From Paracerasibacillus soli (GTDB lineage Bacteria > Bacillota > Bacilli > Bacillales > Amphibacillaceae), in assembly GCF_034006335.1 (NCBI RefSeq), contig NZ_JAWDIQ010000002.1: a stretch of 64,000 nt of DNA. One strand, 5' to 3'. The translations under genes were made by a program, and so were the position numbers. Each line of letters opens with the position of its first letter. The stretch's first letter is position 1. Below the pieces are notes generated by a model. The model ran no database searches. It saw nothing but the letters and a program-made list of their open reading frames with translations, and was not told where the DNA came from. Positions 41,400-52,390 of this stretch are shown here, one piece after another.

Positions 41400-44300
41400 T
41401 TATACACTTAACAATTCCCTAATATCATCTTCACTTAAGCTTGAAAGCATTGTTTCACCTGGTTGAATTACTTGGTCGATGAGCTTCCGTTTTTTCTGCT
41501 GTAGTTCATAAATTTTCTCTTCTATCGTTCCTTCAGTAATCATACGAATGACATGTACCGTATTTTTTTGCCCAAATCGGTGTGCTCTTCCCGCTGCTTG
41601 GTCCTCTACCGCTGGATTCCACCATAAGTCATATAAAATGACGGTGTCTGCCCCCGTTAAGTTTAAGCCAGTTCCTCCAGCTTTTAGTGATATAAGAAAG
41701 ACACTATTTTCACCTTGGTTAAAGCGCTCACTCATCTCTACACGTTCTTGCGACGGCGTTTGACCATGTAAATAAAAATAGCTAATGCCAGCATCTTCAA
41801 GCTTTGTAGCAATTAGTTCATGCATACTTGTGAACTGGGAGAAAATAAGCATTCGTTTTCCATTCTCTATTGCAGTATGAATCGTATCCATTAACTGATT
41901 TAGTTTCCCGATTGCCCCGCATAATTTTCAATAAACAACGAAGGATGACAGCATAACTGACGCAATCTTGTTAAACCAGCCAATATTTTCATACGATTTT
42001 TTTGGAAACTTTGTTCTTTCAAGCTTTGAGTCGTTTCTCGTTGTAATTGATGTAAATAACCAACATACAGTTCTTTTTGTTCCTTCGTTAACTCAGAAAT
42101 ACTGACCGACTCAATCTTCTCAGGTAATTCTTTTAATACATCTGATTTCAGTCTTCGTAAAATAAATGGCTTCGTTAAAAAAGCAATTTTATCATGTTCC
42201 AATTGACGAAATTCCTTACGGTTTGGCATCAGCCCTGGTAACACAACTTGGAAAATTGCCCATAACTCATCAATTGTATTTTCAATTGGTGTACCACTAA
42301 GCGCAAATTTACGACTCGCCCTTATCTCTCGGATTGCTTTGGATGTTTTCGTTGCATAGTTCTTAATATATTGAGCTTCATCTAAAACAAGTGTTTGAAA
42401 TGTATATTCTCGATATAACGCAATATCTTGTCGCAATGTTGCATAAGAAGTAATCCAAACATCAATTTCTTGTGAGTCGACAATTTTATCATGTCGTTCC
42501 ACAGGATTTCCTGTAAGGACTGCCACGGACATTGAAGGTGAAAATTTTTCTATTTCACTTTTCCAATTGTACACAACAGAGGATGGCACAACGACGAGAT
42601 GCGGGTTTTCACTAGGTTCAGATGCCAGATAAGCGATGGTTTGTAATGTTTTTCCAAGCCCCATATCATCGGCTAAAATTCCACCTAAATGATAGGCGCT
42701 TAATGATTTAAACCATTGGTAACCTGTTAATTGATACTTTCTTAGTTTTGCTTGTATGGTGTCTGGTAATTCATATGATTGCTCTTCTGGTGATTTCAAG
42801 TGACGTAATAATTTACGAAAAGAAGCATCATATGATTTATCCGTTTCAATTAATTCATCAATTTGCATACCACGATAGGCCGGCATTTCGATACGTCCAT
42901 CATGCATATCTGATTTTTTAACTTTCAAATCTTGAATGAGTTGCTGTAATGATGTAAAGCCTTCATTTTCTAGTGAGAGTAAGCCACCACTTGCCAAACG
43001 AAAATATCGCTTTTTCTCAATAACTGCATTTAAAATATGCTCGACCTCATCCTGATTGACACCATCCATATCAAAACCAATCTCCAATAAATTAGTCGAA
43101 GATTCCATACTCACATGCGTACTTGGTGCCGTATCTTGTTCTACAATCATATTACGCACATCTGCCGTCAAGAACAAGGCAACATATTCATCTAATATAG
43201 GCAAAATATGATATAAAAAATCATATAAAGATTCTTCATCGGCCTCAATATATAATTGCTTTCCATTATAATGGAAATTGGCATGTTCGATGAGCTGCAT
43301 AATTTGTTGTTCCTTTTCCACATCGCGAACAATAAACACATCTTTAGGTTGGGACTGTAAGAATGGATCAATCTTTTCATTTCCGTAATGGTACTCCAAA
43401 TTCCCAACAATATTTTCCTCTTCTAGTTGCAAATATAGCTTCGCCACGAGCGGAACTTGAATAATTTCTGAAGCAACATTATCCGCTATTTCAACTGATC
43501 CGATTGTTTTTAGTGCAGGTAACACTTCGGATACAAATTGATCTGCCTGTTCCTTCGATATTGGTAATTCTTGACCATTTATTCGAAACTGCGCCATTTG
43601 CTCTACTATCGGGATTTGTTCTTTACTTGGAAAATAAAATGTTTCATCGTCATATATCATCTGATATGCTTTTAAATACACCAGATGTTTTCCTGATTCT
43701 ACATGCAATAATAAATCATCATTATTCTTCGTCAATGAATAATGAAAAGGAAGTACATCTGCCTCCATGTTCAGTTGGTTCGATATATGATTTACTTTTC
43801 CCATCCTAAAGTTCCGTGTGATGAGCTTTGTAATGAGGTCTTTCGCAATTAATGGTGGGATGACCATATAACGATTCTCATCGAAACTTTCACTAGAATA
43901 AAAGTGATCACGATATACTTCACGATTTCTAATAGCGTCGTAAAGTACTTCAAAGATTTCCCAATCCTGTTGTAACACATTGTGATTTTCTGGCGAATAT
44001 GAAAAGTTCTTCGTAAACTCGTGTTCTCGCTCTTGTAACACGTCTTCTAAAAAACGTTTTATATCCTTCACTACATAGCACCGTTTCGCGCCTGCTTTGA
44101 GTTCTAATATTAATTTTTCATCATACGTAATTTGGCAGTAATATTCGATTGCCAATGGTATTTTTTCAGGTAAAACCTCTGTCGAAACTGACCTACGCTG
44201 TACGGAGGTAAGGGCACGAATAAAATTGTCTGTCAGCGTATAATTCACCCTATTTCCAGGATATTGCTGATTTGTTGCCCTTGCTTGCACATTACATAGT

Positions 44301-44563
44301 GTTGCTACAATATGTTTACAAGCATCATAAGCATGAAAAGCCGGACAATCACAGTATGGCCGGATTGTACCTTTTTCTATATCCTGCATATTAATCTCAA
44401 CAAAGTAATCTTCCGTACCATGTACCGTTGCAGTCCAAACATGGTGGTTAATGTCATACAAAAGGTCACTAACTCGACCTTCTTGATAATATTTCAGTCC
44501 ACGTTTATATAAAAACGACGGAAACATTCGTTCTAAGTTTACTTTCGATAGTATATTTGACAT
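41400..44563 (-). CDS. SWIM zinc-finger/SNF2-family helicase (YwqA-like); one frameshift
   Basis: This large ATPase of about 1,054 residues is related to bacterial Swi2/Snf2 proteins. The N-terminus has the SWIM motif (CDCPAFHAYDACKH near residue 55), the middle holds a conserved bacterial SNF2-associated domain, and the helicase core follows: Walker A GGILADDMGLGKTLQTIAYL, the DEAQ box LVLDEAQYIKN, and motif III ALSGTPIENT. A base is missing from GGG near 41907; restoring it gives QSGKLNQLMDTIHTA and the second RecA domain with LIFSQFTSM, GGTGLNLTGAD and RAHRFGQ. It probably helps remodel protein-DNA complexes or clear stalled polymerase; the exact role is unknown. Confidence 0.9.
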
Positions 44564-44942
44564 GGTTTTACCTGCCTTTTTTCAACTATATAAAAAATGA
44601 TACTATGTACTATTCTAACAGATTACACCGTCATATTTATAGTGTGAGGTATTTTAATTTATGAAACATTAGACAGTTACTTTACTATTAAATTGCATAT
44701 ACGATGTAAAAAATAATTTACAGAAGAAATCTCCACTATCTATTTCATTTGCTGGTTCATGAATCAGAACTAAATGATATAGAAAAAAACTAGCATTCGT
44801 AGAAGCTGATTGCTAGCTATCCTTTATATATATAGGATTGAAAACCGTGCATAAATTAGTGTGATTACAGCATGCTGTCGTTTCAATAACATCAAACGAT
44901 TAAGCATCTGCAAATGATGTCACATTTATTTTGCCGTTCAAT
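44564..44942. other. Intergenic region downstream of the HPr-kinase-like gene
   Basis: About 380 bases with no credible gene. It separates the SNF2 gene start from the end of the HprK-like gene, both on the minus strand. A weak stem (CTAGCATTCG / TGATTGCTAG) near 44790 is not convincing as a terminator. Confidence 0.4.
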
Positions 44943-45855
44943 TTACAGTTCACGACCTTCTACGCGTTTCATGAATTCCTGGGCAGCGTTGTAACCTTGT
45001 TGTTTGAGATACCAATTGTTTGCAGCCGCTTCAATTAAACCTACGATATCACGGCCGGGCTGTAGTTGGATCTCAATATATGGTACTTCCACCCCTAAGT
45101 ATTGCGAATATCTAGGTTCCAAATCTAAATCATTATGTAAGGAATCTTTCTCCCAATTTGTCAACTTAATATCAAGTACGATTCGTGTTTCGTCCTGAAA
45201 AGCCTTTGATCCATAAACCCGTGCCACATTTAGTAAGCCAATACTACGTAATGCAAGAAATTCCTTATTATTTTCATGATGTGTGCCTAAAATAGTATCT
45301 GGGCCAAGTCTTTTTAACACCACAATATCATCTGCAACTAAACCATGTCCTCTGCCAATTAACGTATGTGCCGTTTCACTCTTACCAATACCGGATTTCC
45401 CCGCAATAAAATACCCATTCCAAAAACACTGACGCAAACACCATGTATCGTCATTTCAGGCGAAAGCTCCCTCACCATGTATGCATCGTATTTTTCAATA
45501 AATGAGGAAGTAGAATCCTTTGTACGTAATAATGGAATGCCTTCTTCCTTACAGTACCGGATAAGATATGTTAACCCTTCTTGATTCGCAGTCACGATAA
45601 AACAAGGTGGCGATATTTTACGATATTCCCTATCCGAATTTGTCTTTCTTCCTGGCTGAGCTTATGCAAATAAGTAATTTCCTTTCGACCTAGTACTTGT
45701 ACATGGTTTTTGGGAAAGTAATCAAAGTATCCAGTAAATTCTAAGCCGGGTCGATATGTTCTTGGCTTCGTAATTAGACGATCTAATACATCCTCACCTA
45801 CTAATACTTCTAAAGAAAACCTTTCAACTAAGTTTTTGATGGGTACAGCTTTCAT
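44943..45855 (-). CDS. HPr kinase/phosphorylase-like protein, divergent paralogue; two frameshifts
   Basis: HprK phosphorylates Ser46 of HPr and sets CcpA-dependent repression. This protein has the N-terminal domain (RPGLEFTGYFDYFPKNHVQVLG), TIHGV, Walker A GKSGIGKSETA, GHGLVADD and the C-terminal PGRDIVGLIEAAANNWYLKQQGYNAAQEF. Two missing bases, near 45612 and 45410, break the frame; correction gives IVKISPPCFIVTANQ and MGILIAGKSG. Corrected length is about 304 residues, usual for HprK. However the family signature EIRGLGIINV reads ALRSIGLLNV, so Glu and Gly of the loop are changed, and lgt, the usual neighbour, is absent. It may be a second HprK with altered activity or target. Confidence 0.8.
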
Positions 45856-46069
45856 TTTAGATACACACCCTATCCATTCTTCATCATTTCATTCTAAAGG
45901 CGGGATTACGAAGGTTGAAGCTTGGCTAATTCCCTCATTTCACGTTCTTTGCCAACCTCTAACTCAACCTGTATATACGATCTTCATATCCTAACATCCC
46001 ACATCCTCATATTATCATATTAGTAGGAATACACATCGTTCATTTGTTAAAAATAGAAGTCATTTATAC

Positions 46070-46104
46070 GCACGAATAAGGGGTCAGACCCCTTATCGGC
46101 GTGC
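46070..46104 (-). terminator. GGGGTCAGACCCC-family hairpin after the MFS gene
   Basis: GCACG..ATAAGGGG TCAGA CCCCTTAT..CGTGC forms a long stem that includes the last codons and stop of the MFS gene. It is the fifth member of the dispersed family. Confidence 0.78.
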
Positions 46105-47271
46105 TTTCATATATAAGTATATATACAACAAGATAGATATCATCACTGAACCTGCAGCTGTTGCATAAATAACACCGTAATGGAACATGTAAGCAAGCTG
46201 ACCAAATAAGATTGCACCAATCCCGACTCCAAAATCAAACGAGGAGAAGAAGGTTGCATTAGCCATCCCTTTTCGGTGTGCAGGGGCATTATCAACCGCC
46301 CATGCTTGTAACGCTGGCTGAACACTTCCAAACCCTAGACCGTATAATGCGGCAGCAAACAATAAAACACCTGTATTCGGAAGCCATGACAACAATAACA
46401 TCGCAATAAAGATAAGTACCGTACCCGGTAAAAAGATGTAAAGATGCCCTTTTTGATCATATATTCTTCCGCAAATGTACGGGATAACATTAGGAATAAC
46501 GCATAAATAAGAAAGTACCATTCAATTCCAGCAATACTTTTTTCCGTTGCGTATAGAGGTAGGAAAGATGCAATTCCTCCAAATGTGAAGGTAATAAAAA
46601 ACAGTAAGATGGATGGTTGTATAGCTGTTTTCTCAAAGAAATCAAATCTTACAGTTGCAGCGCGATTTGGTGATTGCTCCACTTGTTTATAGCGAACCTT
46701 TGTCGCTAGAAGAAATGCAACTAATCCACAAACTGCACAAATAAGAAATAACATCGCAAAGGATATTTTTCCAACTAAAGCAAGCCCAAGCGAAGGACCT
46801 AATGCTAATGCCAAGTTGCCCGATAAACCAAAATATCCGAGCCCCTCACCCCGCCGTTTCTGAGGAATTAAATCTGTAGCAATTGTCCCTGTTGCTGTCG
46901 TTGAAAAACCAAAACCTATGCCTTGCACCATCCGCATGGCAACTAAAAAGCCAATACTAGCAATAAAGGCGAATGAACCAATTGATACGACAAAAATGCC
47001 TAGGCCCAACATATACACAAACTTTCTTCCCTTTGTCTCCAACAATTGTCCTGCGTAAGGGCGAAAGATTAAAGCGGAAAATGTAAAACTACCAACGATT
47101 AAGCCAATTGCTTGGTCGCTCCCCCTAATTCCTTCACAAATAGTGGTAATGTAGGTAAGGTCATTTGGAAGCCTAAAAAAATAAAAAAGTTCGCAATACA
47201 AACGAGAATAAAGTCGCGCGACCAGATTTTTTCTACCTTAGGTGATGCTTGTATGTTCTGTTGAATCCCCA
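46093..47271 (-). CDS. MFS transporter, possible drug or metabolite exporter; two frameshifts
   Basis: ATG 47271 reads MGIQQNIQASPKVEKIWSRD and then the first helix FILVCIANFFIFLGFQMTLP. A G is missing from a GGGGG run near 47126; restoring it gives KELGGSDQAIGLIVG. A second G is missing near 46470; restoring it gives RTFAGRIYDQKGH, the MFS motif between helices 8 and 9. Motif A (RPYAGQLLETKGRK) is in the first half. About 12 helices and 393 residues are predicted. No substrate can be assigned; the general pattern is that of YfcJ/YhhS-like or drug-exporter families. Confidence 0.85.
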
Positions 47272-47476
47272 TATGATTGTCTCCTTCTTTCGCTACTCGA
47301 AATATAATTATACATGATTATTCGAATTATTGGAAAGAATATAGCCAATATATGTTGCATGACAATTTCATCGCATATTTACATGCTGTTAGACCATCGC
47401 CTTCAAGCATGCAAGAAAATATTCACGCATTTAAATAAAAAGGCCAATCCCCATCTTTCGGAAATCAGCCATTTTG

Positions 47477-48064
47477 TTATTTTTCAATCACACCACAAGA
47501 TACTCTATCACCGGAGTTACCTGCTGGCTGTGATTTATAATCATCTAATTGCGAGTGGATCATGAGTGTTGTTCCACCTTTTTTAAACAAGGAATTTTTC
47601 TTTCCCTTTTCTAGTGTAACCATGTTGGCCAGTACTTCCGCTCTTACATAACCTTCTTCATCTGCCTCAATATTTGGCAAATCTCCCGCGTGTGGCCCTT
47701 TCGGATTATCAAATCCATGTTCCTTATTTGTCGGGTTAAAATGCCCACCTGCTGATTCAAAATCTGGCGGATCACATTTACCTTTTTCATGAACATGGAA
47801 GCCGTGTAACCCTGGCGTTAAACCTGAGGCTTCAATAAATATCATAACACCATCATCTACTTGTTCTAATTTAGCTGTACCGACTTTCTCACCTTGCGTA
47901 TTTATCATCGTTGCATGAGCTGTTAAAGGCGTTTCCTCATTTGCAACCGTCGTTTCAACAGCAGTGCCCTCGTTTTGATCCTTCTCAGTTCCATTTGAAT
48001 TAGAACAAGCACCGACAATGAGAATAAACATGGCAAAAATAAAAATGGTATAACTTCTCTTCAT
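47477..48064 (-). CDS. sodC: Cu/Zn superoxide dismutase-like lipoprotein
   Basis: Extracellular lipoprotein that removes superoxide. ATG 48064 is chosen because GGAGGG lies eight bases upstream; the lipobox is LIVGAC. The metal-ligand pattern of Cu/Zn SOD is present: HGFHVHE, AGGHFNP, HGFDNPKGPHAGD, and MIHSQ near the C-terminus. The disulfide cysteines are those in KGKCDPP and VSCGVI. Length 195 residues, normal for a bacterial SodC, and the frame is intact. Whether copper is really bound is not shown by sequence; some Bacillus homologues (YojM) are considered poorly active. Confidence 0.92.
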   Translation of the reverse strand: MKRSYTIFIFAMFILIVGACSNSNGTEKDQNEGTAVETTVANEETPLTAHATMINTQGEKVGTAKLEQVDDGVMIFIEASGLTPGLHGFHVHEKGKCDPPDFESAGGHFNPTNKEHGFDNPKGPHAGDLPNIEADEEGYVRAEVLANMVTLEKGKKNSLFKKGGTTLMIHSQLDDYKSQPAGNSGDRVSCGVIEK

Positions 48065-48263
48065 GTCAATCCCTCCGATAGTTGTTGTCACTCACAATTA
48101 TCGACAACACTTCGCGGGAATAAACATCATTTTTAAATTCAATAAACTTATTACCGCGTGATAAACTTTACAATAATTTCGTAGTAGGAAATGCTGCGCC
48201 ACCTCATTTGCCCTTTTCACTGATTACACGCATAGACGCCAGTGTAAATCGTGAAGGCCAAAC

Positions 48264-48294
48264 AAAAAGGGCCTCCTATATTTTAGGAAAGCCC
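48264..48294 (-). terminator. Terminator of the doxX gene
   Basis: GGGCTTTCCTA and TAGGAGGCCC form a stem followed by TTTTTG on the minus strand, just past the stop at 48311. Confidence 0.78.
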
Positions 48295-48310
48295 ATCGAA
48301 TAATGAATTG

Positions 48311-48826
48311 TTAAACTGTTGCAATATGTTTTTCACTTTTATGGTTATCTTTGTGAAGACGTTCTTTAACAAATGGAATTACCCAACAATCCAAACCAAT
48401 TTTTCCAGCGTTTGCTCCAGCTACAACGATAAAGAATGTAATCAGTACCATTTGAGCATTTGTACTTACGGTACCGCTAAACAAGAAGGCAAAGTTCATT
48501 GTCATCCCCATAATTGCTGCGAAGTTTGTGAAAATACCTAGTATTAAAGCAAGACCAACAAGTACTTCTCCAAACATGACGAGATAGCTAAAAACTCCTG
48601 CACCTGGTAGTGCAACATGCTCTAAAAACGCTGCCCACCATCCTTGTACTGCGGGATGATCTCCACCTGCACTTGCAATCGCACCTTGCAAAAATCCACT
48701 TGCATCAAAACCAGGACCAGTTAATTTTCCAATTCCAGCAGTTAACCAGGCATAACCGATATAAATTCTTAAGAAAGCTAAAATACCTGCACTTATTTTA
48801 TTAGTCCGAATGAAATTTAAAAACAT
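48311..48826 (-). CDS. DoxX family membrane protein
   Basis: A 171-residue membrane protein of the DoxX/MauE-like group. ATG 48826 follows AGGAGTGG. Four hydrophobic helices are present; RIYIGYAWLTAGIGKL and GEVLVGLALILGIFTNFAAIMGM are the family's conserved stretches. Related proteins in other bacteria are linked to thiol or oxidative stress and to respiratory chains, but the activity is not settled. It is followed by sodC on the same strand after a terminator, so the two are probably separate transcripts. Confidence 0.88.
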   Translation of the reverse strand: MFLNFIRTNKISAGILAFLRIYIGYAWLTAGIGKLTGPGFDASGFLQGAIASAGGDHPAVQGWWAAFLEHVALPGAGVFSYLVMFGEVLVGLALILGIFTNFAAIMGMTMNFAFLFSGTVSTNAQMVLITFFIVVAGANAGKIGLDCWVIPFVKERLHKDNHKSEKHIATV

Positions 48827-49152
48827 ATCCACCACTCCTTTTTGTTTGTTCAACCATTCACATATAGTGATAAATTTAATCTGTTTCTACTACGCTTTTA
48901 TATTAACATGGTTCTATATATTTTGCATTAGTTTGTTCATCATTTCACAAACTTATTTTAGTTTATGGCAAACTTGTGACATCCATCTATGTGTAACCCT
49001 ATCATATCAATCGTTCAAATAAATGATGTTATCGCAAATTTAATCCAGTCCCACCACATTTATAATGAAAGTCATATTTTTAACTTTTATTGAAACCTTC
49101 CAAATTCCCTCAACGTACTATATATTACACAAATCGTTGAAAGGGGGATTAA
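48827..49152. other. Divergent intergenic region between doxX and the M23 peptidase
   Basis: About 325 AT-rich bases with no gene; promoters for both directions must lie here. I could not identify an operator. Confidence 0.4.
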
Positions 49153-50055
49153 ATGAGTTTTATCGATTATATGATTATTTTTTTATTCCATATCATTATT
49201 CCAATTGGATTTATCATTGAACTGTGGAGAGCAAAATTTAAAAGTAAATTTAGTTGGCTTTTGTCCATGCTTTTGTATTCCCTTTTCATTATCCTTTATT
49301 TTCTAATTGGTGCGTGGGATATTTTAGGGTATTACATTCGTTACGTCTTGGTCGTATTACTCGTCATCGCAATCGTTTTTTCATGGTTACGTGTAAAATC
49401 ATTACCGAACCGTCTCTCCACTGAAAAGCTATTAGGATTTAGAAATATTTTCATTTACCTAGCCATAAGTGTATTTTTATTTGGTGGCTTTTCCATCTTG
49501 ATGAGTTTTACAGACCGTCATCATCCTTTACATCTTACGTTTCCGCTTCAAGATGGTACTTATTATATTGGGCAAGGTGGGAATACAGGATTTCTTAATC
49601 ATCATGATAATGTACCACAACAATATGCATATGATATTGTAAAACTAAATACATACGGCTCACGCGCCACCGGAATATTTCCAAGCCAGCTAGAAAAATA
49701 TGAAATTTTTGGTGATACACTGTATAGCCCATGTAATGGTGTTGTGACTGACATGCAAAATACGTTACCTGATTTAACGCCACTCCAAATGGACAGTAAG
49801 AAACCTTATGGAAATTATATCGGTATGCAATGTGAAGGATCACAGGCTACCGTGTATCTCGCACATATGCAGCAGGATAGTATACAAGTACATATCGGGG
49901 ATCAGGTGATGCTAGGCGAAATAATTGGGAAGGTTGGGAACTCTGGTAATACAACTGAGCCACATCTACATATACATGCAGAAGAGAATGGGATTGGGAT
50001 ACAAATTCAGTTTGATGGAGAATCGCCAATACGCAATAGTTTAATAAAGAGATAA
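49153..50055 (+). CDS. Membrane-anchored M23 family metallopeptidase-like protein
   Basis: An intact 300-residue protein starting after AAAGGGGG. The first 130 residues contain four hydrophobic helices (residues 6-24, 33-53, 59-81 and 97-118), then an extracytoplasmic LytM/M23 domain. The zinc site is visible as the HxxxD-like segment QYAYDIVK and the terminal HLHIHA, with NSGNTTEPHLH as the classic M23 stretch. It probably cuts peptidoglycan cross-bridges near the membrane or is a structural relative. The first ligand region lacks an obvious His (AYDIV in place of HxxxD), so activity is uncertain. It is followed after 36 bases by an ABC exporter, possibly in one operon. Confidence 0.85.
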   Translation: MSFIDYMIIFLFHIIIPIGFIIELWRAKFKSKFSWLLSMLLYSLFIILYFLIGAWDILGYYIRYVLVVLLVIAIVFSWLRVKSLPNRLSTEKLLGFRNIFIYLAISVFLFGGFSILMSFTDRHHPLHLTFPLQDGTYYIGQGGNTGFLNHHDNVPQQYAYDIVKLNTYGSRATGIFPSQLEKYEIFGDTLYSPCNGVVTDMQNTLPDLTPLQMDSKKPYGNYIGMQCEGSQATVYLAHMQQDSIQVHIGDQVMLGEIIGKVGNSGNTTEPHLHIHAEENGIGIQIQFDGESPIRNSLIKR

Positions 50056-50091
50056 TGTAAACATATCGTTTTCAAGAGAGGAAGTAGATAA

Positions 50092-51018
50092 ATGAATACT
50101 GTTTTAGCTGTAAATAATTTAGAGAAATCATTTAAAGATAAAAAGGTTTTAAATGGTATAACATTTGAAGTGAAAAAGGGAGAAATCATGGCTATATTAG
50201 GGCCAAATGGTGCAGGTAAATCAACAACGATTCGGAATATCATGGGAATCATGTATCCCGATACTGGTTCCGTCAAATTTGAAAACTATCACGATATTCC
50301 ACGGCATAAAATTGGCTACTTACCTGAAGAGCGTGGCCTATATAAAAATGTAAAAGTAATGGATATGCTACTATATCTTGCTGAATTGAAAGATTATCCT
50401 TTAAAAAAAGCGAAAGAAAGAGCATTCGCTTACTTAGAAAAGTTTGACCTAAAGGGAAAAGAAAATGTGAATCTAGAAGAACTTTCTAAAGGAATGAATC
50501 AAAAGGTTCAATTTATCTCTTCCATCCTGCATGAGCCGGAACTGTTAATCTTAGATGAACCCTTTTCAGGACTTGACCCGGTTAGTCAAGACATATTCAA
50601 AGACGAAATCCGCAGCCTAGCAGATAATGGAACTGCCATTTTATTATCTTCTCACCAGATGAATTTAGTTGAGGAGATTTGTGATCGGTTATTTATGATT
50701 CAACGAGGACAAAAGATTATTTATGGCACTTTAGATGAAGTGAAAACTGAATATGCGAACTTTAAATGTACGATACGCGGGAAAAATAAACTAGCTGATT
50801 TAGAGAGAATCCCTCGTGTACAACGTGTAGAACAAAAAAATGACGTTTCCATCCTATACTTAGAAAAGGATGTTTTTCCAACAACATGGCTAAGAGAATT
50901 GCCAGAGTATCTTGTCATACACGAATTAACGATTGATAGAATCTCACTTCATGAGATTTTTATCGACATTGCAACAGATAGAAATTTATTAGTAGAAGCA
51001 GGTGAACAATATGCGTAA
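50092..51018 (+). CDS. ABC exporter ATPase (NatA/YhaQ-like)
   Basis: An intact 308-residue ATPase with AGAGAGGAAG before ATG 50092. Walker A GPNGAGKST, Q-loop YLPEERGLY, signature LSKGMNQKVQFI, Walker B LLILDEPFSGLDPVS, and H-loop LSSHQMN. The C-terminal extension of about 80 residues is typical of YhaQ/NatA ATPases. The signature LSKGMNQ is the variant known from this family. It overlaps the permease gene downstream by eight bases. In B. subtilis homologues export Na+ (NatAB) or serve unknown functions (YhaQP). Confidence 0.9.
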   Translation: MNTVLAVNNLEKSFKDKKVLNGITFEVKKGEIMAILGPNGAGKSTTIRNIMGIMYPDTGSVKFENYHDIPRHKIGYLPEERGLYKNVKVMDMLLYLAELKDYPLKKAKERAFAYLEKFDLKGKENVNLEELSKGMNQKVQFISSILHEPELLILDEPFSGLDPVSQDIFKDEIRSLADNGTAILLSSHQMNLVEEICDRLFMIQRGQKIIYGTLDEVKTEYANFKCTIRGKNKLADLERIPRVQRVEQKNDVSILYLEKDVFPTTWLRELPEYLVIHELTIDRISLHEIFIDIATDRNLLVEAGEQYA

Positions 51019-52185
51019 TGCTATGAAGGTTGCGAAGTGGGAAATAAAGCGTAATTTAAAGAATAAGACATTTTTAATTGGCTTATTCCTTACGCCATTA
51101 CTTATTTTAGGATTTGCATTTATTGGTAGTTTAGTAGGTTCAGATGACGATGAGGCAATGACAAATGTTTATATTGTTGATGCATTAGGTGTCTATGATG
51201 TAATAGAAGAAACTGCAAATGTGGCTGAGCTTGATTGGAATGTACATCAGGCAGATCTTTCTGAGGAAGAAGCGGAAAAGGATTTAGCTGATAAAGAAGA
51301 TGCCGCTTATATTTTTGTGGATAAGCGTGCTGTAGATGAAGGTATCATTCCAGTTTATACAAGTGAAGAAATCGCCTCTTATTTTATGAGTGAAGTACAA
51401 GTATTAGAATCACCTATTAAGGCCCAACAAATGAAAGAAATTGGTTTATCGGATGAGCAGTTAGCAGCTGTTTCCACACATATTCAGTTTGAAGAAGTTG
51501 GATCCGCTGTAGAAGAAGATGACAGTGAAAGTTCTGGGTAGATGGATTAACAGGTGATGATTTATTTAAAACACTCGTACCAGGTATGTTTGCTGGCATT
51601 ATCTTGCTATCGATTATTTTTGCAGGGATGTATATTTTCCAAAGCGCCTCCCAAGAAAAGAAAGATAAAATTGCGGAAATAATTTTATCTTCCATTACAC
51701 CTGGGGAATTGATGCAAGGGAAAATTATTGGCTATTTTGTACTCGGACTTGTGCAAGCGGCGGTTTTACTTTTCTTTGCGATTCCAATTACATTGTGGAA
51801 AACAGATATTCCTGTATTTGAATACTTATTCGTACCGGAAACGTTATTACTCGTATTCATTGCGATTCTAGGTTACTTATTATTTGCTTCACTGTTTGTT
51901 GGAATTGGAGCAACGATGGCAGATGTTAGCTCAGCAGGAAACTTCCAAGGTATTGTGATGATGCTTCCATTCCTACCATTTGCGTTAATAGGACCTGTCA
52001 TTAGTGATCCAAGTGGTTTGGTTGCCCAAATTGGCACATATGTACCGTTTACAACTCCAGGTATTTTACTATTACGCTTAACGATGCTAGAGGAATGGCC
52101 TTGGATCGAAATTGCAATCGCCCTTGTCATCCTCATCGTAAGTATTTGGCTCTTTATGAAATTGGCTGGAAAATATTCAAAGTAG
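51011..52185 (+). CDS. ABC-2 type exporter permease (NatB/YhaP-like); one frameshift
   Basis: ATG 51011 (MRNAMKVAKWEIKRNLKNKTFL) overlaps the end of the ATPase gene, so translation is coupled. The first helix is followed by a large extracytoplasmic domain (SDDDEAMTNVYIVDALG) and then, after a missing G near 51538, VDGLTGDDLFKTLVPGMFAGIILLSIIF. The remaining five helices contain GKIIGYFVLGLVQAAVLL and LPFLPFALIGPV, as in ABC-2 permeases. Corrected length is about 391 residues. A terminator follows. The substrate could be sodium or an antimicrobial. Confidence 0.88.
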
Positions 52186-52303
52186 GTATTTTAATGTACG
52201 GAAAAAATGCGACACCTAAGGAAATTTGGAAATGGCTACGTGCATAACATATCGTTCATATGTTATCATTCATATTGTGAATCTGAATGAATAACGTACC
52301 TTC

Positions 52304-52350
52304 AATCACCCAAATCAGAACACGTTTCCATTTGGGTGATTATTTTAATC
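52304..52350 (+). terminator. Terminator of the YhaQP-like operon
   Basis: AATCACCCAAAT and ATTTGGGTGATT form a perfect 12-bp stem with a 14-base loop, followed by ATTTTAAT. Confidence 0.85.
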
Positions 52351-52390
52351 TAACGAAAGTTTTACTTTATCAAGATAGGAGCGTACGATA

